A stretch of 64,000 nt of DNA, taken from positions 1 to 64,000 of IMG/VR virus record IMGVR_UViG_3300020186_000396; one strand, 5' to 3'. A program made the position numbers and the translations under genes. The notes below the pieces were generated by a model. The model did not search any database and had not been told where the DNA came from. It saw nothing but the letters and a program-made list of their open reading frames with translations. The DNA is from a virus. Positions 23,017 through 31,863 of the stretch are shown here, piece by piece; the first letter of the stretch is position 1, and each line of letters starts with the position of its first letter.

Positions 23017-24726
23017 ATGCCAGACAGAGATTGGATACAGAAAAGAATACAAGCCGTGATTAATTTCTACGGTTCTGATTTCTTCATAGGTAAAAAAATA
23101 CTTGATGTTGGCTCTGGCAATGGAACTGTAGCCAGAGCCTTTGTTGATATGGGAGCTAAAGTTACGTGCCTTGATGCTAGGAAAACGGCACTAGACGCCA
23201 TTCATAATTCAAATCCGTCTATTCGTTGTATCAAAGCCGATCTTGATCAAGAGTGGCCATTTCATAATGATTATTATGACCTAACACTACATCTAAGTAC
23301 GCTTAATCATTTGACATACGTGGAAAAGCATCTGCAATTCTTATGTCAGATTACAAATTACATGGTTTTGGATGTTCAGGTATGCGACTCGACCAGTCCA
23401 GCTAAATACATTCTTGTAAAAGAGAATCGTACAAACGTCAACCATTCTTTTAATGGTGTTGGTTGTCGCCCGGCGCCTGCGTTTATTGAACGCATTTTGA
23501 CAAACAATGGTATGGAATTTGAAATGTTGCAGGACAGCAGCTGCAACAGCGGTCGTTACGTATACGATTGGGTTGGTAAAAATTCAAATTCTATCCAACA
23601 AGGATTGAGCAGGATGTGGTTTGCAAAGCGCCACTCGCTCCGAGCCATCGTTGAACCAGAAACGATTATAGGGCCAAGCAGGACTCCTAAACAACGAATC
23701 TTTCCAGCACCTGTCCTACCGCCATTCCAAATCACGGAACCAAACAACAACAGCACTGATGGAATCTTTACCGGTTCAATAAGTGGTGTCGGGAACTATC
23801 CGGCTCCGTACTCGTATTCTTCTTCGGCAGTTGATACGATCAAACGCGACAGTCGAGATTTTGGTTTGATTACGCCGGAAACGTTCTCGCCAAAAGAAAC
23901 ATTCAATACCATTGGTAATATATTACCAATAAGCTCAAGCTCTCGTTTGTGGGTTAAAAAAATCGAGCCATTTTTCCCAAACATAACGGTTCATCACTTA
24001 GCGCATTCAATGCGTGGGTTTAAAAAATCTTCAACAGCTCCTAGCGTTGTTATGTGTTCAATTGATAGAATCTATCAATGCAACAGAATTTGGATTGAAG
24101 AATGGCTCAATTACGAATTAACAGATAGCGATATCGCAATTTTAAGTAGCTGTGGAACAATAATGACGCCATCCATGCTTAATGCTCAGGCTATTTTGAA
24201 TAAAATTCCAAATGCTAATGTTCAAAATGTTGAGAGGCCTTGGCCTTCAATCAACGTTGTTGCGCATCCCGGAGATTATTATCTATATTTTGAAAAGAAT
24301 CCGCAAGCTACTAAAAATCTATTAAATGCTTGGGATGCCTATTTTGGCAAGATACTAATTGTAGATACTAAGTCTAAATTACCTGAGCTGGCCAGTTATC
24401 TTTCAGATTGTCTACCGTACGATACACTTTTCAAATATATTATCGGAGCCAAAGCCATTATAGACTTACCAGAAAATAACTATTACATGTCTGGATTATT
24501 AAATACGGCTAAACGTATTGGTGTTCCAGTGATAACTAATAATAGTTATGAAGTTGATTTTGGAAATCATACCTTAATTTCACAAGATAAAGCTTTTTCA
24601 AAATTCCCAGGACCAGATAACATTCGTAAGGCAATGAATAACTTCAAAAACAAAATTCAAACATCTAGACGTACCTCTGATAATGCACACGTTGTTAGCG
24701 CTGTTGAAAAGCTGATTGGCATGTAA
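23017..24726 (+). CDS. Class I methyltransferase fused to glycosyltransferase-like domain
   Basis: 569 residues. Residues 1-160 are a SAM-dependent methyltransferase: ILDVGSGNGTVARAF (motif I), VTCLDAR (acidic end of beta2), IKADLDQEWPF and YDLTLHLSTLNHL. A Pro/Asn/Ser-rich linker follows (about 215-255). The C-terminal part (about 310-569) alternates helices and strands, with KRIGVPVITNNSYEVDFG and an AHPGDYYLYFEK segment. That suggests a GT-B-like glycosyltransferase, though without a clear signature. It overlaps the next glycosyltransferase gene by one base. Confidence 0.7.
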   Translation: MPDRDWIQKRIQAVINFYGSDFFIGKKILDVGSGNGTVARAFVDMGAKVTCLDARKTALDAIHNSNPSIRCIKADLDQEWPFHNDYYDLTLHLSTLNHLTYVEKHLQFLCQITNYMVLDVQVCDSTSPAKYILVKENRTNVNHSFNGVGCRPAPAFIERILTNNGMEFEMLQDSSCNSGRYVYDWVGKNSNSIQQGLSRMWFAKRHSLRAIVEPETIIGPSRTPKQRIFPAPVLPPFQITEPNNNSTDGIFTGSISGVGNYPAPYSYSSSAVDTIKRDSRDFGLITPETFSPKETFNTIGNILPISSSSRLWVKKIEPFFPNITVHHLAHSMRGFKKSSTAPSVVMCSIDRIYQCNRIWIEEWLNYELTDSDIAILSSCGTIMTPSMLNAQAILNKIPNANVQNVERPWPSINVVAHPGDYYLYFEKNPQATKNLLNAWDAYFGKILIVDTKSKLPELASYLSDCLPYDTLFKYIIGAKAIIDLPENNYYMSGLLNTAKRIGVPVITNNSYEVDFGNHTLISQDKAFSKFPGPDNIRKAMNNFKNKIQTSRRTSDNAHVVSAVEKLIGM

Positions 24727-25703
24727 TGTTAAAAGTACTTTATTTACCATTAAATAGTCCGGAAGGCGTGCAGCAAGGAATGTATGACGCTTGGAATAAT
24801 ATAAATGTAAAGTTTGAAATTTTCGATTTCTATATGAACTATCTTAGAAGTAGTAAAAATCTTAGTGTTGTACGTAGTCAGTTTCTTAAACAGGTGGATA
24901 AATTCAAACCAGATTTGATCCATATGCAGTTGCAGTTTACTGACATCATTGATAATGCAACGCTAAAAAAGGCCAGAGCGCTTTCTCCAAATGTAATTAT
25001 AACAAACTGGTCAGGCGATATCCGAGCTACAGCTATACCTAATTTTATAAATCTAAGCAATGCGCTTGATTACAGTTTTATTTCTAGTACTGGTCAGCTT
25101 GAGATGTATCGCAAAGCAGGTTGCAATAATGTTCGGTACTGGCAAATCGGATACGATCCTAAAAATAGTTATCCTGTAAACAATAAAACATTTAAGTATG
25201 ATGTAACGTTTATCGGAAACAACTATGGAAATACTTTTCCGGACGGATACATCAGGCTAGAGGCTGCAAACAAATTAAGAAACGCATTCGGCGCTAAATT
25301 TGGAATATTTGGCGGGGGCTTTCCGAAACCTTGGAACACACCAACATGCAATCCAACAGAAGCAAATGGACACTACAACAATAGTATTTGTGCATTAAGC
25401 ATAAGTAATTTCAATAGTGTTAGTCATTATTTTTCGGATAGACTTTTATATTGTGTAGGCTCTGGTCGCCCAACAATTTCTTGGTCCTTTCCAGGTGGTG
25501 ATAGTTATTTTGCTGATGGTAGTGAAATACTGTTTGTACATACATACGAAGAATTAATTAACGCGGTTAAATTTTGTAAAGACAATCCAGATAAAGCAAA
25601 TCAAATCGGTAAAAATGGACAGATGCGCGCGTTCAAAGAGCATACTAATACATCCAGAATTCTTGAGTTGCTTCACATCACTAAATTGATATCGAAAGTC
25701 TAA
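24726..25703 (+). CDS. CgeB-like glycosyltransferase
   Basis: 325 residues with GT-B style features: KPDLIHMQLQFTD and ITNWSGDIRA in the first half, YDVTFIGNNYG at the domain join, and DRLLYCVGSGRPTISW followed by FVHTYEELINAVKFC at the C terminus, as in CgeB/GT4-type proteins where the later segment binds the sugar nucleotide. Start and stop overlap both neighbours by one base. The stretch 24.7-26.3 kb looks more AT-rich than its neighbours, which may mark separate acquisition. Confidence 0.75.
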   Translation: MLKVLYLPLNSPEGVQQGMYDAWNNINVKFEIFDFYMNYLRSSKNLSVVRSQFLKQVDKFKPDLIHMQLQFTDIIDNATLKKARALSPNVIITNWSGDIRATAIPNFINLSNALDYSFISSTGQLEMYRKAGCNNVRYWQIGYDPKNSYPVNNKTFKYDVTFIGNNYGNTFPDGYIRLEAANKLRNAFGAKFGIFGGGFPKPWNTPTCNPTEANGHYNNSICALSISNFNSVSHYFSDRLLYCVGSGRPTISWSFPGGDSYFADGSEILFVHTYEELINAVKFCKDNPDKANQIGKNGQMRAFKEHTNTSRILELLHITKLISKV

Positions 25704-26266
25704 TGATTAGATTAATGTACAACTACTATAAAGACAAGGTTCCTGCACGAAAACAGGAGATTGACTTCTGCTTAAATAAAAATCTTGCCAATAACCATAT
25801 GAATATGGTTATTCTAGAATCTAGCGCAAAACCAACGTATGATTATTTTTTTGAGAAAATAAACTCGTTAACGGGGCCTGATGATATTAATATCATTTGC
25901 AATTCTGATATATTTTTTGATAACACAATTGCATTAGTAAATAAAATCAAGCATGGAGAAATGTGGGCACTTACTCGTTGGGAATGGCAATCACCTAATA
26001 AAATAAAGTTTTTCAATCGTGCTGATAGTCAAGATGTATGGATCACCAGAGGAAAAATTAACAACGTGTATGGCGATTTCACTCTTGGCATTCGTGGATG
26101 TGACAACCGCATCGCACATGAATTTCAAAAGGCCAACTATAAAGTTAGTAACCCTAGCCACTCTGTTAAAACATATCACGTTCATAACTGCGGAATTAGA
26201 AATTACACCATGGCCGATGTTGTTTCTCCTCCATATTTAATTGTTCCGCCTATCACTTTGCCATGA
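25703..26266 (+). CDS. Probable small glycosyltransferase (GT-A-like)
   Basis: 187 residues. INIICNSDIFFDNT has the look of the metal-binding NSDI/DxD strand of GT-A transferases, followed by WALTRWEW, DVWITRG and SVKTYHVHNCGIRNY near the C terminus. It is much shorter than ordinary GT2 enzymes. It overlaps the genes on both sides and so belongs to the 23017-27180 operon. The exact family is unclear. Confidence 0.6.
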   Translation: MIRLMYNYYKDKVPARKQEIDFCLNKNLANNHMNMVILESSAKPTYDYFFEKINSLTGPDDINIICNSDIFFDNTIALVNKIKHGEMWALTRWEWQSPNKIKFFNRADSQDVWITRGKINNVYGDFTLGIRGCDNRIAHEFQKANYKVSNPSHSVKTYHVHNCGIRNYTMADVVSPPYLIVPPITLP

Positions 26267-27180
26267 GTAGAATAGTATTCTTCAACCATTTTCATAATGG
26301 CGACCTACATATTTCTAGAGGAATCGTTAGTAAAATAATTGATAAGGTTCGACAAATAGATCCGACTACACAATTTTCTTACGCGCACGTTAACGATCGT
26401 GGTTTGGTTTCTGATATTTCAAACCTATCTTTTGATCCGATCAGCATGCGTACGATCGATCAATTTGAAAACTTGCAAACCAGAGGCAACGCAACGTACA
26501 TAAATACTTGGTATGCTCAGCAGCATCATAAATACATGAATCGTCACGGCATGACCATCGATTGCTTGTACGAGGCACTTGATGATACATGCAAAACTCA
26601 CTGGAATTTTTCACTGTCGGACATATCTTCTGATCTGTCTTCGTTCTATCCGTCGATCGATTACTCTAAATTCTATATCCAGAATGTGAAAGATTGGCTA
26701 GTAGCTTACCCTCAGCAGAAAGTATTCGTATCGAACGGACTTGCCATGTCTGGACAAGCCGTTAACTTTCAGATGACTCCGATTATTGCTGAGCTGGCCA
26801 AGAGGCACTCGGAGAAAATTTTTATCCTATCTAACGACGAAGGTAACTTCCCGTTACCATCAAACGTATTCTACTCTAAAGACATAATCAAAAAACAATC
26901 CGGCTCTGATCTGAACGAGAACTCATTCATCACAACTTTTTGTGACTTGATCATAGGCCGAGCCTCTGGAGCGTTCTCTTACGCATGGACTCGCCAGAAC
27001 ATGATTGAACGCAACACGAAATTTTTATGTTTCTGCGGCCCCGGCGTAGTTGTCTACCCACCGCATCAATTTTGGACACGCGGCATCTTCAGCGATAAAA
27101 TAAAATACTCAGCGGAGTTCGTAGTCTCATCTGAGACAGATGCGAACGCTGTAAAGAATATTATCGAAAATCATCTGTGA
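26263..27180 (+). CDS. Glycosyltransferase-like protein
   Basis: 305 residues. The N terminus IVFFNHFHNGDLHISRGI matches the start of heptosyltransferase/GT9-like proteins (a Gly-Asp loop near the donor site). Later segments KVFVSNGLAMSGQ, IFILSNDEG and LIIGRASGAFSYAW agree with a GT-B fold. Ends convergent with, and overlapping by 10 bases, the minus-strand gene at 27171. Last gene of the rightward glycosyltransferase operon. Confidence 0.65.
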   Translation: MSRIVFFNHFHNGDLHISRGIVSKIIDKVRQIDPTTQFSYAHVNDRGLVSDISNLSFDPISMRTIDQFENLQTRGNATYINTWYAQQHHKYMNRHGMTIDCLYEALDDTCKTHWNFSLSDISSDLSSFYPSIDYSKFYIQNVKDWLVAYPQQKVFVSNGLAMSGQAVNFQMTPIIAELAKRHSEKIFILSNDEGNFPLPSNVFYSKDIIKKQSGSDLNENSFITTFCDLIIGRASGAFSYAWTRQNMIERNTKFLCFCGPGVVVYPPHQFWTRGIFSDKIKYSAEFVVSSETDANAVKNIIENHL

Positions 27181-27845
27181 TTCAAATGATTACAGTGCAA
27201 TCCTGCGATTTTGTCGTGCGAAATGTTGAACGTTTTAAACATTTCGTATAGTACGGTCTCACCGCAGAAAATTCCATCTTGCGTTTCTCTGTAAGCATGG
27301 ATGTGATCTAGTAGATTAAATCCGCCACAGTATACGTTCATAAGTTGATTGGAAGCAAAAGCAAATCGATCATCAACCATTTCGAGTGGTAAATCTGGAC
27401 GTTCCGCTGTTTGAACAATATTTCTGTCAAACTGTGAACATTTAATCGGTTTTGTATATGTAATATCAAAACGAGCACGAATGACGTAGTCGTACGCGAC
27501 GTTATGCTCTAGGCGGTGATGTTCTTTCAATAGATTTACCTGAAGCAGGCTATACCACATGCTATAGACCATCTCTACAAACTTCTCTTGCTTGTAGCTT
27601 CTGCCGTGCGACACCATCATGCGATCCAGGGCCATATGGGTGTTGTGAATGATTTTAGGAGGTTCGACCTTCATCATTTTGGGCGCGAACAGTTTCTGTA
27701 TCTTGGCCTCCATAGGATCGCCAGGATTCATCCAAGTATGAATGAAGATGTCCGGGTTGTTCGGCCTGATTAAACAATCACGAATCGATGCAAACCCTTC
27801 GTCAACGCACCTAGGCAATCCTGAAATGAGGAGCGCTGTCTTCAT
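27171..27845 (-). CDS. Probable glycan-modifying protein (glycosyltransferase-like)
   Basis: 224 residues. The start ALLISGLPRCVDEGF is typical of a family in capsule and O-antigen loci, as is YDYVIRARFDITYTKP, with Arg and Asp in the place of a nucleotide-sugar site. DRFAFASNQLMNVYCGG follows. Enzymatic role not proven. It is the last gene of a leftward operon that begins at the divergent promoter near 34.29 kb, and overlaps the gene upstream by 4 bases. Confidence 0.6.
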   Translation of the reverse strand: MKTALLISGLPRCVDEGFASIRDCLIRPNNPDIFIHTWMNPGDPMEAKIQKLFAPKMMKVEPPKIIHNTHMALDRMMVSHGRSYKQEKFVEMVYSMWYSLLQVNLLKEHHRLEHNVAYDYVIRARFDITYTKPIKCSQFDRNIVQTAERPDLPLEMVDDRFAFASNQLMNVYCGGFNLLDHIHAYRETQDGIFCGETVLYEMFKTFNISHDKIAGLHCNHLNHR

Positions 27846-28324
27846 GGCTCTTTTAGTTCAGAAATAAAATCAGAACAAACCCCGTAGACGTGTTTGAGTC
27901 TTGCAGCAGAGAATCCGGGATACACATCGTTCTTTGCATCTGTAATATCCTGTAACGAGATCAATGGCACAACCGAGCGGCTGTCCGCTTCCATTAGATT
28001 ATGAGACCAAATCATATTGCAATGATTGATAATGGTATGTTCTTCTTTTTGGTGAAAAAATACCCTAAGGTTAAGCTCTATTAGGAAGCTTAGAGCTGCA
28101 TAGTTCTTAGTATGAATCCAAAGACTGTGTTTACGCTCGATAAGCCATGACAGTTCGATGGCATACTCTGGCTGGTCGTGGCCAAGATACAAAATTCCGT
28201 TGATGTATCGAACATCGATCTCGACGTCGTAACCGGCATCGATGGCTTCTTGAATATACATTTGACTGTTTTCGCGTTCTGGTATAACAGCGCTAATATT
28301 CCCTCGGTGGCTAATTAGTTTCAT
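27842..28324 (-). CDS. Glycerophosphodiester phosphodiesterase-like protein
   Basis: 160 residues, short for the family (usually about 240 or more). LISHRGN, ENS and YDVEIDVRYINGILYLGHD give the catalytic His, the Glu-x-Asp metal ligands and the second His of GDPD enzymes. The C-terminal half is reduced (WSHNLMEADSR, VYGVCSDF). It could act on a glycerol- or polyol-phosphate sugar intermediate. Co-transcribed with a HAD phosphatase and a nucleotidyltransferase in 4-base overlaps. Confidence 0.75.
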   Translation of the reverse strand: MKLISHRGNISAVIPERENSQMYIQEAIDAGYDVEIDVRYINGILYLGHDQPEYAIELSWLIERKHSLWIHTKNYAALSFLIELNLRVFFHQKEEHTIINHCNMIWSHNLMEADSRSVVPLISLQDITDAKNDVYPGFSAARLKHVYGVCSDFISELKEP

Positions 28325-28671
28325 ATTTCCTCTATCCTTTTTGCTTTGTCATCGATGACGAGATCATACATCGGTTTTTTATCGCCAAGCTCTAGTCTAT
28401 CAAACAACGCTCCCCATGTTTTTAGTTGGGTGAGAGTTAGATGGCGCAGATATTCTAAACGCTCTATGTTATCGGTTTGCGAGCTACCTCTGGCAGTCCA
28501 ATACACAATTATCCAACCTTCGTTAAAAAGCCGGTTAATCTTGGCGATGTTTTTAGCATTTGGTATGGCGTTTTCGTAAACGCGATCTCCGTCATAAAAA
28601 CATATCGTTTCGTCAATATCAACGAATGCCGTTAGTGTTTCATTGTTTTTATTGTGAATTTCGTTTTGCAT
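28321..28671 (-). CDS. Small HAD-family phosphatase
   Basis: 116 residues. Motif I AFVDIDETICFYD (nucleophile and acid Asp), motif II YWTARGSS, and motif IV YDLVIDDKAKR are visible. No cap domain, so it is a compact phosphatase like the capsule-locus HAD proteins. Its start overlaps the nucleotidyltransferase gene by 23 bases, and the two are likely successive steps in building an activated sugar or polyol. Confidence 0.85.
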   Translation of the reverse strand: MQNEIHNKNNETLTAFVDIDETICFYDGDRVYENAIPNAKNIAKINRLFNEGWIIVYWTARGSSQTDNIERLEYLRHLTLTQLKTWGALFDRLELGDKKPMYDLVIDDKAKRIEEI

Positions 28672-29485
28672 TATAAGCTGCCCAGTACCTGTAGCTTTTA
28701 ACTAGATCTTCTTCATTTTTGACCTGGGTACTGTTTAGTAAAGTTTGCCACGCTTCAAAATTTTCTACTTCTTCGGGAGTACCGAAGACCGTCACGTGAT
28801 CGGTCGGAAAACATGTGACCTTTAATCCGTCTTTGATTAGTAGATTGTACACCAGCGTTACGTAGTGCTCGCCGTTGTAGTTCACGTTCTGATCGATGGC
28901 GGCCTGGAAATACTTCTTAACGTCAGAACCCCTTCTGAAATAGTATGTGCCGGTACTTGCCTGCTCATTCATCGGATTGTTCGTGTACGGCTCTTTCTCT
29001 TTGATTTCGGAGACGACGAGGTACTGTTCTTTGATGTGAGCCATGAACGTCGGGCTCAATCGATGAGGATGAAACCCGCCGTGACTCAGAATACAACCAT
29101 CGCTACCCATTCTCTTAACCCAAATTTTGAACTGTTCGTAGTCCCAAAGATATGGATTATCACAGTAACAGATGATTACCTCCTCATCGTCCTTGATGTA
29201 CGATTCGTAATCGGTAGTCATGACCGTATGAATCGGGCCTTTCTTGTGATTTGGAATCGAGAAGATGGTGCAGCCAGGAGCCATTTCTGTAAGGACAGCA
29301 TGCATGTCCGTAGTGTGCAGATGCGTATCGTTGCAGATGAACACGAACTCATCTGTAGGGTCGAACATTTCGTAGATGTATTGGATGATACGTTTACCGT
29401 TTACTTTTATCAACGGCTTTGGGTCAGTGTACCCGGCACGCACAAAACGATCGCCAGTTCCGGCCATCGGTATTACTATTTTCAT
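28649..29485 (-). CDS. Sugar nucleotidyltransferase
   Basis: 278 residues. VIPMAGTGDRFVRAGYTDPK holds the nucleotide-binding GxGxRF-type loop and the catalytic Lys of the NTP_transferase fold. ICYCDNPYLW supplies the metal-binding Asp. GTYYFRRGSDVKKYF and NGEHYVTLVYNLL are typical of the small capsule-type members that also act on polyol phosphates. It lies between the kinase-aldolase fusion and the HAD gene, which suggests a pathway of phosphorylation, activation and processing. Confidence 0.85.
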   Translation of the reverse strand: MKIVIPMAGTGDRFVRAGYTDPKPLIKVNGKRIIQYIYEMFDPTDEFVFICNDTHLHTTDMHAVLTEMAPGCTIFSIPNHKKGPIHTVMTTDYESYIKDDEEVIICYCDNPYLWDYEQFKIWVKRMGSDGCILSHGGFHPHRLSPTFMAHIKEQYLVVSEIKEKEPYTNNPMNEQASTGTYYFRRGSDVKKYFQAAIDQNVNYNGEHYVTLVYNLLIKDGLKVTCFPTDHVTVFGTPEEVENFEAWQTLLNSTQVKNEEDLVKSYRYWAAYNAKRNSQ

Positions 29486-30945
29486 AATGCTTTCCTATAC
29501 TTCTCTGACTCTAGGTTTTTTAAGAAATGAACTTGTTCTGCCGTAAGATATCGTATCGTACCAACTTCGTGTCCGATTAACCCTATATAGTTATGAGCTG
29601 CTCGTATTTCCTTTTTGGATTCCTCGTTTAAAAAAACCGTAGCATCTGGAAAGAGATATTCTGGTGACTCGATGATATCGTCATTAAATTTCAAATCGAA
29701 TTCACCATAGTGTTCGATAACCTTCTCTAAACAGTTCTTTGCCCTAGTGGTTATGTCAGCCAATAACGTTTGAGCTTCTTGCGGGTCATTCGACGAAATG
29801 ATGATTCCGTGGTTCTCAAGGAAGAAAATCTTTTTAGCCAGGTCGCATGTTTTAATCGCTTCGAATAAACTGTAGCCAGGATGAGAGTATGGAATGTACT
29901 CGTAATCATATTCTGAATACAACTGTTTCATTAACTCTTTTGAGTTCTCAAGACACAAAAGCGTTGTTAAATAAATAGGATGAACGTGTATGACGTATTT
30001 GTCCAGTAAAGAGTGGAAACCGGTCTCCATAGATGGTCGTTTGTACTTTTCTGAAACGACGCTGCCGATTACCAATTCATCGAAAATTTCGGCAGATGAC
30101 AACGCAAAAATGTTTGGCCTAACAACAGAGTATCCGCCTAATTTGTAAACATCTTTAAGATTGAATCCGGATGATTTGATGACCATATAGTCCTGAACCT
30201 TGACGGATATGTTTCCTCCGCCGTTCTGACACATGTTAAGATCTTTTCCTATCGTTTCTGAAAGGTAAACGAACTTATTAAATTCAGCTATGTACGTCTC
30301 TATAAATGCAAACAGTTCTTTATTCACTTCATTGTTGAAGTGGATCTGGGTAACCAGTTTGATCTTTTCGTTTCGATTACCGATGTGTGTAATCGGGCGT
30401 TCGGTTGTCAGCCTGATGACAACGTCAGCTATGGCCATCTGGGCCTGTCTTATTTTGTAGCTGTCTACTCGGCGTTTGTTGATGGCATCGAGAGCAGAAT
30501 TGTACGTGTAACCGCGCTCCTCGGTATCTCTGATAATTTTCCAGTGAACTCGTAGCGTCTCATCTGTGTCGACAAAGATTTTTAATCCAAGAAGATCTTT
30601 ACTTGTTTCTGTGTAAAATGCGTGAAGCCCTTCAATAATTACCGTGGCTTTAGGAATGATTTTAGTGGGCGGATCGAAATGGCCCGTCTTATGATTGTAG
30701 ACCGAGCGGTAGATCGGTTTCCCTTGTGCCAGATCGGCCAAGTGCATATCACCAAGCTCCAGGTTATTAGCGTCTGGATTAAGATGCGTTATTTCATTCC
30801 ACATCTTACTGGTGCGCTCCCACTTATGCAGGTCGTCGGTACTTAGTATCGTCGTTTCCTGAACACCAAAAAACAGAGACACTATCTCTGCTATATTTGA
30901 TTTACCAACACCTGATTCTCCAGCAATGCCAATGATATTAATCAT
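29482..30945 (-). CDS. Fusion of uridine-kinase-like P-loop kinase and class II aldolase
   Basis: 487 residues. Domain 1 (about 1-205): GIAGESGVGKSN P-loop, STDDLHKWER, IIEGLHAFY, as in uridine kinase/phosphoribulokinase. Domain 2 (about 215-430): class II aldolase/epimerase with GGGNISVKV, VIKSSGFN, the zinc ligands of VIHVHPIYLT and LENHGIIISS. Each part looks complete, so the protein should phosphorylate a small sugar or polyol and cleave or form a carbon bond, or epimerise a phosphosugar. The overlap with both neighbours places it in the activated-sugar operon. Confidence 0.85.
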   Translation of the reverse strand: MINIIGIAGESGVGKSNIAEIVSLFFGVQETTILSTDDLHKWERTSKMWNEITHLNPDANNLELGDMHLADLAQGKPIYRSVYNHKTGHFDPPTKIIPKATVIIEGLHAFYTETSKDLLGLKIFVDTDETLRVHWKIIRDTEERGYTYNSALDAINKRRVDSYKIRQAQMAIADVVIRLTTERPITHIGNRNEKIKLVTQIHFNNEVNKELFAFIETYIAEFNKFVYLSETIGKDLNMCQNGGGNISVKVQDYMVIKSSGFNLKDVYKLGGYSVVRPNIFALSSAEIFDELVIGSVVSEKYKRPSMETGFHSLLDKYVIHVHPIYLTTLLCLENSKELMKQLYSEYDYEYIPYSHPGYSLFEAIKTCDLAKKIFFLENHGIIISSNDPQEAQTLLADITTRAKNCLEKVIEHYGEFDLKFNDDIIESPEYLFPDATVFLNEESKKEIRAAHNYIGLIGHEVGTIRYLTAEQVHFLKNLESEKYRKAL

Positions 30946-31849
30946 CTTGCTGTTTTCTAAATGGGCAGCAGTTTAATAAATCATCTATACTAATAGATAA
31001 TTTATGAACGAATGCTAATTTCATTAGTTCGTTTTTTGTTAGAGGAAGGCTCCACCCAGGATATACTTCGCTCACCATTTCTCTTAAATCAATTTGTTGG
31101 TATTGCTTCTCGGTACAGCTTAAAAAATCCTGGTACTTAAATCCGTCGCCAACCATTTTATTAGAAAATTTAACTGAAACGGTTGGTATGCCGTAGGCAA
31201 CGGCAGCCACTAATCCGTGCAGCGTACTGGTAATTAAAGTTTCGCATTCACAAATTCTATTGATGATATTTTCTATGTCTCCCATGCTATTTATGATCGT
31301 GATACCATCATCCTCTGAGTAAGCCTCAGATACTAAATAATAATCGACCCAAGATACCATTATTCCTACGTCGTATTTTTTAGATACATTAGGAGTATAG
31401 AATCTTGGTAGTAAGAGGCCTGGGTCGCCGATTGCGACCGGTTCATGTCCGCTTAGTTTAACTAAGTTTTTTGAAAGCAGGCCGCGCGTAGCGATGATAC
31501 GAAAATCCTCCGAAGGAGGGGAAAATCGCGTAGGGTCTAAATCTGATGTGAATGCGCTACCGCTTCCCCATACGATTCCGCTTTTAACATTATAACTTAG
31601 AAGGCTGCCCGTTACCATAACCAATGATGGGTCAGAATTGTCGGGCACAAACTTTGCTTTTTCTCCGCTTATTTTTTCAATTAAATAAGGCGTAAGAGCA
31701 TCTCCAAAATTCGTACAATGATGCCAGTAAGATTTGATTGATTTCAAATCTTCTACTACGGCTTCTGTGGATACGGCTTCTGTGGATACGGCTTCTGTGG
31801 ATACGGCTTCTGTGGATACGGCTTCTAAATCGGTGATAACATCACTCAT
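30938..31849 (-). CDS. Polysaccharide pyruvyl transferase family protein
   Basis: 303 residues. YWHHCTNFGDALTPYLIEKI at the start of the domain, RIIATRGLLSKN, AIGDPGLLLP and TLITSTLHGLVAAVAYGIP are the classic motifs of this family, which transfers pyruvate (or another group) to a surface sugar. The first 35 residues are an added tail of VSTEA repeats encoded by a 15-bp DNA repeat. It is followed 7 bases later by the kinase-aldolase gene in an overlapping reading. Confidence 0.85.
   Translation of the reverse strand: MSDVITDLEAVSTEAVSTEAVSTEAVSTEAVVEDLKSIKSYWHHCTNFGDALTPYLIEKISGEKAKFVPDNSDPSLVMVTGSLLSYNVKSGIVWGSGSAFTSDLDPTRFSPPSEDFRIIATRGLLSKNLVKLSGHEPVAIGDPGLLLPRFYTPNVSKKYDVGIMVSWVDYYLVSEAYSEDDGITIINSMGDIENIINRICECETLITSTLHGLVAAVAYGIPTVSVKFSNKMVGDGFKYQDFLSCTEKQYQQIDLREMVSEVYPGWSLPLTKNELMKLAFVHKLSISIDDLLNCCPFRKQQDD
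31758..31826. repeat. 15-bp tandem repeat, about 4.6 copies
   Basis: Unit ACGGCTTCTGTGGAT repeated four times exactly, plus a partial copy. It lies in the pyruvyltransferase gene and encodes (minus strand) the pentapeptide VSTEA. Being a multiple of three, changes in copy number would alter length but not frame. Confidence 0.95.
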
Positions 31850-31863
31850 ATCAAAATGGCGTT

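Noticed and set aside
31758-31826. Possible CRISPR-like array
   Set aside because: Repeats are 15 bp, directly abutting with no spacers, and in coding frame.
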